Below, piece by piece: positions 20,185 to 31,700 of a stretch of DNA of 64,000 nucleotides. The stretch covers positions 56,324,690 through 56,388,689 of the forward strand of contig CM034236.1 of assembly GCA_019916065.1 (NCBI GenBank). Reading direction: 5' to 3'. Position numbers and translations under genes: made by a program. This DNA is from Vitellaria paradoxa. Taxonomy: Eukaryota; Streptophyta; Magnoliopsida; Ericales; Sapotaceae. Under the pieces are notes generated by a model. The model was not told the origin of the DNA, made no database searches, and saw nothing but the letters and a program-made list of their open reading frames with translations. The first letter of the stretch is position 1; every line of letters starts with the position of its first letter.

Positions 20185-22706
20185 AAATTAGCCAAAAGTC
20201 ACTTCCTAGACATAAAATCTAACAAATCGGGAATGAATGAATGAATGAGACACAACCATTAGAAATTTAAGCGTATGTTTACAAAATTTATGAGGTGTAA
20301 GCACAACAACAGAAAAATGGAAGTGAAATAAATTTAAATAAAAAATATATATATTTTGGAAGAAAGTCCCAATTTGCTTGAACTGATACACAGACCAAAT
20401 TCATTGATTTTGACAAAAATAATTGAAATTGTGTACATATTCAGTTAATTTAGGGTACCCGCTAGAATTGAAAGTCCCAAGTGCTTGAAATTGTGTCCAT
20501 ATTCACTGTCCACCTAACCCTACCAATTAATATCAGTTAATTTATGGATATGATAAACACTGTAGATTAACTTCATGTGGTCATTATACTTATCCCAAAA
20601 AAAAAAAAAAAAAAAAAAACTTCATGTCATTATTGTAGAGGTATTATTTTATCAGAAATAGCGTGACAAATTTGTAAATGTATAGTTTTTTAGAAAAAAA
20701 TAATAATAAAATATTTATTGATTACGCAAACATCACCGTTACATAATCTTAGTTTAAAATTTTGAAAAAAAAAATTATTATAAAAATATCATTTTACTCT
20801 TTTCATCATCTAATTAAATTGGGGCAACAATTTGTTGTAGTCTTATTTTTTTAAAACTCCTAATAGAGCCTCTAATCCTAATTTATGGGGATCATGACAA
20901 TTCTAAATTCGAGCGTTATCCAAATTTTTGAGGAAGAAAAAAGAAAACAAAAGGAAAAAAGACAGAAATGTAGCTACGAGTGATTTATTTGATGAGAAAG
21001 CTCCCCCGTGTTTATTTTGATGGTTATCAAGAATATATATATTGCTGGTGATTTATATATTTCATATGTTGATTGAGTAGTTATTATAATGAATAATTAC
21101 TTTTTTTTATCTCATACACTTAAGGTAAAAATCACTTTTTTTTTTTTTTTTTTTGTAACGGGGGAAATCACTCAGAGGTTTACCCATTGAGTTACAAACC
21201 TTCGGGGGAACTAGCGCAACAACCTACCGTCACGGCCCTCCACTTAAATCCTGACTGCTCCAGGTGATAATCGAACATGCAACCTGAGTATATCACTCAA
21301 GCCTTAGACTTGATTTCCACTCCACTTGACCAAACAGGGGTGGGTAAGGTAAAAATCACTTATACTCAACTTTAAAAACTTACTTTTATAACATTTGTAG
21401 TCTGAGCTAAAGTAAAATTATATACGACATTAAATTTTTAAGTGAAAAAAAAAAAACTATTCATTAAAAAAACAAATAGAATTGAGCGTATAAGTAATAT
21501 AAATTATAGATTGTTTAGTTATAATTTTTAAAGTTATTTAGAGCATAAACAATGAACTTAAACGGATTTTTTTACAATTTTACTTTTATCCAAAATATAA
21601 AAGGTGCAAAAATTTGGGTTTAAAGTTCAATTTTTATCTATAAAAAGACCACTATCCCTTATTAAAATTAATATTGTTTTTTTGATTACATTGAGAACCC
21701 AATCATATATTATATCTCATTTGGATTGAGGTATTTGAGAGGGAAATACAGGTTTAAATATAAATTGTTTAGCTAATTTTTTTTTTTTTTTGGGGTGTTT
21801 GGGGGGGGGGGAGCTGAGTTAATATATTTTCTTTATTATGCAAACCAAGCCCAGTTTGCATGAGGGGGTGGCATTGGCGCCATACTTGGTTTGTCCCACG
21901 TAACAGTAGCAATTATGCTAACCCAACTGACCCGTCACTCTGCGGCACATTTTAAAATATCTGCAAAAAGTAGACATCCACGAAGAAAATTAAATACGAT
22001 ACCAAGTATCAACCAATTAACTTTGTGGTACCAGAAAAAGATGTATAAAGGGGTGCACTGGAAAGTGCAAACATGAACTTTCGCACATATAGAGGGACCA
22101 AATCGTCAAATTGAAGTGGTGTCATGAAATATAAACGGACAATGAATCACACTCAAAGATCACTGCTTCAACAGTCATCCTCATAACAAATTCAATATTA
22201 GAACTTACCTGAATATATACTTGCAAGCAGATGTGCATGTTTTGTCATAAGATTGCCCATCGAAGGTGGTTTGGAGAAATATACATGAGACCACTCCCTG
22301 AAGATGTCCGGGTCAACTATCTAGACTCTGCATGGTCAATTATCCAGACTTTGAAGAGTGGGTCTACTACTTGCATTTAATGTTAGCAGCTACCATGAGA
22401 TATTGCCAAAATAACTGACTATTCAACATTACCTTGAAACACCACAAATTAAAACACATGATAGCAGTCAAATGTGAGGGAACCCCCCCCCCCCCCAAAA
22501 AATCCTGACAATAAATTTCAACCTAAGAGCTCTTCATTGAACAAATTCAACATATTATGCTATATATTACATATAAACAAGTGCATACATATTTACATAT
22601 GGCCCTGGAACAGAAAAAGAAGACGACATAAAATGAGATATACAACCCAATTAACCAACTTTTCCCCCTCCCCCACCCAACAACAAAATCCAAAAATCAA
22701 TCAATC
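20185..22706. other. Intergenic between Copia and UVH3 3' end
   Basis: No gene is supported. It is AT-rich DNA with homopolymer runs (A20 near 20598-20619; T15, G4 and G11 near 21777-21811; C14A6 at 22483-22502) and one SINE, listed separately. The 3' UTR of UVH3 should occupy part of the stretch just left of 22707 on the minus strand. Confidence 0.55.
21138..21344 (-). mobile_element. tRNA-derived SINE (about 207 bp) with 17-bp target duplication
   Basis: On the minus strand it begins near 21344 with CCCACCCCTGTTTGG, has an A-box-like TTGGTCAAGTGG and a B-box-like GCATGTTCGATTATC about 50 bp on, and ends in a poly-A tail (the T-run at about 21138-21154 on the plus strand). The 17-bp direct repeat TAAGGTAAAAATCACTT flanks it perfectly at 21121-21137 and 21345-21361. 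Pol III boxes, A-tail and long perfect duplication together identify a SINE mobilised by LINE machinery. The perfect flanks suggest a fairly young insertion. The family was not identified. Confidence 0.85.
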
Positions 22707-25700
22707 TCAATTCTTCCTCCTCTTTCTTCTCAAGTAAGGCATGGCACAAAGAGATTTTACAGGGGCTGTCCCAGAATCATCTTTTCTGAGACTGTCTCGA
22801 GGAGACATTGCTAACCTAGAATGATCATCGTTAGTTATAGGAGTTGCATGGTCAAGATTCAGCTTACCATCAAATGCTTCTGTCCTATATCCATTATTAA
22901 ATCCATCCAATTTTCTTGGAGGACTAGAAGCCAATTGAATTGGACCAATATCAGATTCAGCTTCGACCGCAAAATTAGAACAATGGACAGGGCTGGCGTC
23001 ATCAGATTTTGAAGTCCCAGCTGGCTCGGATACACATTTATCTGGGTCCTTATTTGTTCCATCTTCATCACCCAGGCAAAATCCACCTCCCATTTTAAGG
23101 TATTCTTTGGACAATTCTGCCTCAAACGAAGGTTCACCATGCTGACCCAAACTTAGTTCTGGTTCTGCTTCGTCAATGCAAGATCCACCACCTATTTCGA
23201 GGTATTCCCCACTCGAGTTCTCCTCAAGGGAAGGATCTCCAACTTTAAGCTGGTTTTGTTCACCAGGACTACTAGCAGTATAGCCAAATAAGCCATGATC
23301 CTTGGGAGGCCCTTCTTGTACTGCTTCCTCATCACTGCAGTTTTCTTCATCTTGCTGTGTTTTACCCAGATCATCAATTTCCAAGTCATCTGAAGTGTAT
23401 TTCACAGCCTTCCGAGTTCGTGTTGACTGAGAGAATTAGACAAGAGAACAGTTGGCAAATCAAATAAATGAGAAAAGAAACAACATAAGAGAAGATGACA
23501 GAGGTAAACTAAATATATGTACTTCACAACCTTTCAAGTTCGTGTTGACTTAGAGAATTAGACAAGAAAACAGTTGCCAAATCAAATAAATGAGAAAAAG
23601 AACAATATAAGAGAAGATGACAGAGGTAAACTAAATATATACATATCTGTATGCGCTACCCAACACATCAAGTTGTAAACTAAATATTTTACTTTGAATG
23701 TAGAACACTGTATAATGCGTCTTGTATAGTGCAAAAGTTCAACACAAAAGCCACAGCAGCGATGACCAATCATGGTGTACAAACCCTCTATTGTCCTAAC
23801 TAGGAATGCCCCAGATGGGGTGGTAAGCTGGATCTTATCCATGTTTACCGGTCTTTTCTTTCTTTCTTTCTTTTTTTTAAAGGAGAACTTCATGATTACC
23901 ACGGTGACAGCAACTCTGCAGATTTTTCGTCAGCCATGAAGAATAACTATAATATTCAAAGAACTGAATAAAAACAGAATAAATTGAAACAAACCAACAT
24001 AAAATTGAGGCAGCTAAGTCAAAAAGGAGTTTCCAACCCATGCCTAGATTACTGTCCTTGTCAATCTATATTAATTATTTTCAATTAACCTTTTTTTGAT
24101 AGGATTTAATTATTTTCAATTAACTACGACATTGTTTTATGTACCAATAGCCCAACATTTTGAGCCAGAGTTCATTAAGAAGCACAACGTGCTTGGCCTA
24201 GTTTATAAGTGAAAATGGGTTGAAGCTTTCATTCATTTCCTTGTCTATATAAACCTACCTCTATGAATATATTATATCCCCTTTTGAGGGGGATACATTT
24301 ACCTGTATATGTATCATTTATATGAATGTGTCTCTAACTCCCCTGTAAACCAAACTAACTTCAAATTACCAAAACGAAATCATCATTATCAGACAACCCA
24401 AAACAGAACCCAGTTTGCCTGGAAAATGGGAAGCTTTATTAGTTAAGATCAATTCAAGTTTCTTGTTGCACTGTCATTAAGAAGCACCCAATCAAGTCTT
24501 CGCATGGCTCGTGGCATTCTACATGGTATCAACAATGGTAATATGTTCCTGACAATCAAAGACACAAATGGAAAGATGGAGAACAGCAAAGCCTACCTTC
24601 CTTACTCCGTGAAGTCCTTCCAAGTTTTCAGCTTGCATTTCCTGTTCATAATCACTATTGCTTCCATAATCAGAACTGTCCTCAATATATGCAAGACCAG
24701 GGTCCTTTTTCCTCCTACCTCTTCCCACAGCTCGGACTCCTCTTGCACTCAATCGCGGTCTGGTATTTCGCCTACCTTTTGCCCCCAACAGTGGTTCTGA
24801 ATTCCCTGCTTCAGATGGTACAGGCTCTGCCATCTTCCTCTTTACTGACCGCTTTGCAGTTGACCTTTCTGTTGAGTGGCTCTCACCTCTAGTGACACAA
24901 TCATCTGTTCCACTTAAAGGTTGTTCTGACTTGTCCTTCTTACCTTCACTGGGGCACATTCGGCTTTTCTTTCTGCTCTTAGAACCTTCTTGCATAAAAT
25001 CCTCCATTAACTCTGAGGATTTGTTCCCTGTTATTCCTCTTACAGCTTTTTTAATCCTCTTACTTCGAATTTTTGCAAACCTCTCATTGAAAGTGTAAAA
25101 TGCTTCCAGTCGCAATTGAGTCTTCATTGATAAAGCACATGAAACAAATCAAAGACGATACCAGCGTCAGCTTCCTCATTTTGACAGTGAAAATAAAGAG
25201 AGGACAGGAGGGGATGAAGAACTTTAACAACAAAATGAACGAGAATAAAATAAAACATTTCGTGGTAAATCCTAAGGAACACCATAATACTCAGCTGTGT
25301 AACGTAGAAAATATCAGGAATAGCACAGAAAGCAATGTAGAACATAACATGTTTGTCTGGGTATTAGTTACAAAAGGCCAACAAGATGAACATGTATCAG
25401 ATCCTACTCAACTAGTTCTCTTGTTTTCATCAGCTGAGAGTTTTGAGGATGACGGGTAGGTGAATATCTGTGTGGCAGTGCAGGTAGGTATGGGTGCAGT
25501 AGTGATGTGTGCATTTTAGATTGTACATCAGTGGATGCATGTGTGTGTGAATGTAGGAGAGGAACTAACCTCGAGTTTGTTGTACTCCTTCAGAACAGGT
25601 TGGAGCAACTCATCAGCCTTCTGCGTACTCCACCCAAACTTCTCCCAACACAATCTGTATGCAAAGAAACTTAGTTGATAAATCCAGCAATAGCATTCTG

Positions 25701-28700
25701 TTGTAAAGCATGCTAATGACAAATCTGTCAGGACTGGGTTGGGCTCAATTTGAAGTTAAGTACAAGCCCATAATGACTATTCTTGGAGCACTTTATGTTT
25801 TCTGTATCAAAGAGTTGGATGAATCAGAGCTGCTGCTAATTATTAGTATAGTAATTGCAAGGTGAAGACAAGCAGTCCACAGAATCTGGAGGCGCTTATA
25901 GTGTCACTGCTTACAAATCAATTATTTGACAAGTTTTTGACAGGTAAAATAACTTCAACATATGCAACTGTGAAATATGGACAAAGCTAAGAAAAATTCC
26001 CTCGTGTTTAAGTGATCGAGTAAAAATAAATTAGTATTAGCAAAAGGAAAATGGTAGAAACAAAAGTAGAACCATTCAAAAGTTTCACCAAAAGGAAACT
26101 GCATGTTACTCAGTGCATAAGCCAGATTTGTTTACTTTGTTTTTTTTTTTTTTTTGGGGGGGGGGGGGGAGGATGGAGATTTAAGATATAAAGCCGGATT
26201 TGTTTTTGTTTAGCTCTTTTTGGGAAGTTGGGAGACATATCTTTTTTTTTATATAGGAGGCATCCCCTTGATGCCCTTTTTAATGCAATTTTTATTTACT
26301 GATCCCCCCCCCCCAAAGAAAAAAAAGCCTGCATGCTTTCTGATCACAAAAGACTCACTTGCGAAGAACAAAAAGATCTGGCTTTCCCCAAGAGAAAGCC
26401 TCAGTCGACCTGTCCACTTGCGGAGACGCATATGCAGAAATTACTGCTTCATTTGGAAACGAAGAGGGAATGTGCCAGTTTTTGCTCACATTTCTCTGTG
26501 TAAACAAAATTTAATGATATTCAATGAAGAAATGGTTCTTCTGTGATAAAGAAAAACACTAAAAAATAAAAGAAAAAAGCTTGATAGATGGTATTACATG
26601 CTTATCCATGAAGTTCTGTTTTACATTGTCATTGTAATCCATAGTTTGCGAAACAGTTTGGTCAGACGCAGGGAGTCCTTCCATGTTGTTATTTGAGCAA
26701 CTCTCATCAGTGCCACCAAATTTTGACCTGCTTTTCTGTGAACAAGATCCCATTTGCACATCAAGCTTCCCCAAGATTGTTGGATCTGGTGATTCAATCC
26801 ACTCCCGGAATTTAGAAAGGCCATCTTCCTCAGGAAATGCATTAACAACTTCAATAGCATTAACAATGCCAATCCCACTACATGAAAAACACAAATTCCA
26901 CCAGAGGAGGAACCCAAAAAAAAAAATGCCATTAATGTAAATTCCATGCTTCTGAGTAGGTCCAGTCTTCTATTATAAACTCTAAATAGCACAGAAAATC
27001 CCAAATGACTAGGCCAATAGAACAAATTTGAATAATTGCTGAACACGTGGAAGACTTATATGTACTTGTGGAAAAATGAAGGATATGATCACGAGCATAG
27101 CTTACCTTACACCTTCAGTATAATCACTCCCCAGAAGAAGTGCCATTCGGATTAGTTTTTCTCGGGTCAGGCCAAGCTCATTCTCAACGTCCTAACAAGT
27201 GACATCAAAAGGCAATTACTAAACAAGCTTGTATGAGTGCATCCCACCTCCGCCAATCCAAAAGACAAAGACGAAAACGTTATTCCCAACAACCTCAAAG
27301 CAAACAAAAGACTTAACAGGAACAAACCAAACACCACAACTGAAAAAACTAAAGGGAAATAACTATATCAAATAAGATTAGTTTTAGGTATGATGCTAAG
27401 CAATTACCCCACCAATTAGGAACTTCTACCCTTAGCTCCAACAGAGCCTCACAAGATAAACTTGTGACAGTATAGTGAATTCAGTGTACACTGAAAATAA
27501 AAAACAAAGTATAGGCTAAGATGCACAAAACTCAGATTAGATAACAGGTTCAAAAAATTACAAACTTATGGCAGTCTACAAAATTCATTGCTAACGGTAC
27601 CAGACCATGAGGGGAGAACTACCGTGCCAGATACAAACCTTCATGAAGTACGTCTCAACATATTTGCGGTCATCGAATATGTTCTTGTAAACATTCCGTG
27701 CCCCAAACAATAACACATCAGAGTCATCAGTAACCACACCATCTACAAGGTTTGCAAGTTCCATGTATGCACATTGAGCTTCAGCTTCCATTGGTGCAAT
27801 AATGTATGGCAAGCCAAACATTTGAAGAAGCTCCTGAAATCATATCAGATGTTAGGATCAACTGACCTCAGTTGGTTGCATTCTTTTTTCCATTTTAGAA
27901 AGAAAATAAACCAAGTGACAAAAGCAGGAACTTTCTTGAAGATTAAAACACATTTAAGGAAGAGAGTTCACCTCCTAAGTGATGAAACAAGTATTTACTG
28001 CAACTCCCCACCAAAAATGTTTTTAAAAGAAAAAAGAACTAGTCCGAAAACACAATGTAGCTCAAACACAACGTAGCTCAAGTATTTACTGCAACTCCCC
28101 AACAAAAATGTTTTTAAAAGGAAAAAGAATGAGTCCAAAAACACAATGTAGCTCCCCACTAACAACTAGACCAAGACGCCACTTTTGCAATGTGATCTCA
28201 TATCTCATTCTCCTCAATTTATCTTTCAAGTTACAATATGCCTGTCAACATTATTGTTAAAAAGTATAAAACAATACATGTAAATAATAGAGTTGCCCCT
28301 CTCTAACAACTTGAGCTTTTAACTAAGATAGTGGTTAACAATTTAACATCATATCAAAATCAGAGCTAGCAAAACTCCCAAGTTCAAACCTCACTACCAA
28401 CCCATTGCAACTATTTGGCCTTGCCAAAAAAATAAGTTTAGCTATACGGATTTGGCCAATAGTTGTCCCTCTACTTAATAGTTTAAACACTTTGGCAAGA
28501 TGGTGGCTAATAATTTTTTTAATTTAATTATTTATTTTTGATAGATAATATGGTGGTTAATAATTTAACAACCATAAAATTTTTAAACTTCACTATTCTT
28601 GTCAATATTGAATGGGTACGTATTGTTTAGTGATGACATTCCGTGCCAGTTAAAACTACTTTTTGGCCCAAAAAGAGATTTTCACATGGACAATATTCGT

Positions 28701-31700
28701 TTTATCTTTCTTTCTTTCTTTTTTTTGGTGGAGGGGGGGTAAGTAACCAGAATTTCATTACGTGTGTCAAAAAGCTGCAAAAAACAACCTAAAGATCGAG
28801 TAACAACTCCAAACTATCTACAAAGTTCAAAAAGGGGAGCAACTCCAACTCTTTGCCCCCCTCTAACCACTTGTATAACAATGACAAAAAGGAACTCAAT
28901 ATAAGGGAAATGCCGTATACAAGGGAAATGCCGTATTTCTGAAACTTCTTCTATTTTTCTCCCCCCAAATTAACCAAAAAATAAGAAAATGTACAAGGTT
29001 CCAAACTCTCCTCCTATGCTTGGGGACTTTCATAAATGATATTATAACATCTAAAGAGCATAGTACTACTCATGGTTGTACTCACTAAGCCTAGGCCCCT
29101 CATACAAGGTTAGAGGGACTAAAGGTTTGATTTCAAGGACCCGATCTAAGGCTTAGTTTAGGTATGTAAAAAGGATTGTTGCCAATTGAAAAAGTTAAAT
29201 CCATTATGATAACGTATAATTTTATTACAACCTAATTGACACAACATTGGATGCTTATGCATAAATACTTAGCATAGGAACAAAGTGAGAAGCAAGTTTG
29301 AACAACAAGACAAAGGCCATTCTGAATGCCCCCCCCTCTCTCTCTCTCTCTCTTAAATGTTGTTTGGCTACCTACCAAAAAAAAAAAAGGACACGACAAA
29401 GGCTAAAAAAACAGGTATTTTCACATGCCTCGCATGAAATTTTTAAGGCAATGTAAATAATAAAGTTCTCCCTCCTCTTGTCAAGGCTCATTCAAAAAGT
29501 CATTCTCGCCATATGTGGAGGGAGGGTGTTGTAAGAGAATAAGTCAATAAAAATAATAAAGTTTCTCCTCTTTCTAACAGCTTGAGCTTTTAGATGAGAT
29601 GGTAGCAAACAATTCAACAATTTCAATAATGAAAATGAAATTTGAGTGCTCACCTGGCATTCTACGAACATTTCGCTACTAACAGATTCTGCATTACGCT
29701 CAAGCTTTCTCTGTTTGTCTCCTAGATCTATGCGTTCTTTGCTTAAATTTAGCATTTCCTCCTCCAAACTACTCTCTGTAACTTCAATTGGCTTCTTTTT
29801 TTTATCCATCAATGTAAATTCTTGCATGCCGTCCCCTTCCTGCACAACAATATTATCACGACTTTTTTCCTCGGGTAATTTTTGTACAGAATCATGGTTA
29901 ATTGTTGATTCTTTAACAGACAATTCTCCCTGTTCGGTTGTCTCTCTTACATGGTAACGCACAGCAGCTTTAAAGACATTTTGTTGAGCATCAGCATGAA
30001 TAGCTTGAGGTGTCTCACCCAACACCACATCAGAAGTCTGAGAAGCAACCCTAGAACTACTGGGACAGGTGAACAACTGACCATCAGCATTACACGTCTC
30101 CAACAGCTTCTTTGCAATCAACTGGACCCCCTTTTCTTCATCATGAGTAATTGATTCCTTGAATCCAATTTCTGCAAATAAATTTCCACCCTCACTTGTA
30201 TCTTGCTGGAAAAGTTCAGCATGGGAATTTGGGGGCATTTCCCGTGATTTATCTACTTGTCCTTCTATGCTATCAGGATTAACTGCCATTGATGGTGCAA
30301 ATTGTCCCTGTAGAGAACCATCTGTATTTAACTTTTCCATTCTAGCCTCACTATCCAGCCTTTCAACTCCAGTGACAACCTCATGAGATGACATATCTGT
30401 TTGCATCTCATTCTCCAGGGGCAAGTTAGGCTCAGCATCATCATTTTCTTGATGAAGAGACCCAACACTTTTAGTCACATGAGCCATTTCTCTGGCACCA
30501 TTTGATATCTCATCTTCAAGTGATGCATCACTATGATTCAGTCCCCTTAAATCCTCCATACTTCTCTTTATCGCTTCCTGAAAATCAGCTTCTTCTTCCA
30601 AAACACCTTTTGAGATGGTTTTCCTGGATTCAAAAGAAGCTGGAGAAGAATATTTAAGAACATCAGAATTTCCGTCCACCCATTCTACTTCACTCTCATC
30701 ATTATTGCCAGCATCAGCTAGAGATACCTTACCTTCTCTTCTAACATCATGAAGCAAACTATCACCCTTCTCTTCAACTAGTCCTTCTTCCCAGTCACAA
30801 TCTGACTCAGAATCAAAAGAATGTTTCTTTAAGGGACTATTATCAGCTGAAAAAGTCATTACTGGGTCTCCAGCAACTAAACGGGAAAATAGATGATCAT
30901 CATCATCTGAACATCTGTTACCACCATCATCCTCAAAGGATATTTCCACCAAATTTGCATTTACCGGTATAGACTTATCATTTGTTCCACCAAAGGGAAC
31001 ATCTGCACCCAGACACGAGGTCTCTTTAAGTTGAATTTTATCGGGAAGCCTTCTCAAGGCACCGCCAGCATTTTTATCAGGGTTAGACTCGCTATTTTCA
31101 TTCTCATTATTGAGCAATCTGTATTCCTCGATCTCTTTCATCAAATCTAAATTTCTTTGTAAATCTCTGGTCATGCGAATTCCCATAGCCCTCACTCTAC
31201 TGACTCGAACACGTCCCCTCTCATCCATATATGTCTCAATATTACCATCAAATACCGTTCCATCATTTTCAACTGAACCACTTTCAACGTTGGAATTTTC
31301 GGTCGATGCAATGCTGTCCAGAGGCTCTGAAGGAGGAGGTACTGATGGCGTCTGATGTAGCTTATCACCATGTCTGTTTCCTCCAGCAGATGTAAGAACC
31401 CTAAAAATTGGAGCCTTAGAGGAATGAGAAGCACTCCAACAAACAAAACAAGATGCATGAACAATATAATCAAGTTTATTAGAAATGTTAAGTATTTAGC
31501 ATGAACAGACACAAGGGCTCTTCAGGTGTAAAAATTGTAAAGAAGACTTCCTCACAGCCTCCCAGGATCTATCTTAGTTGTCTTCATAACACAAGAACTC
31601 TTAGGAGAAGAGAACGAAGATATATCAACTCACTGCTTATCCCCAGTGAAAGATGATGAGAAAATAAACTCTCTGTTCGCTTCAGAGGCTATCCGCGATG

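Noticed and set aside
29646..30386. Plus-strand frames opposite UVH3 exon 8
   Set aside because: They are antisense to the long acidic spacer exon, which is in frame with both neighbouring nuclease domains.
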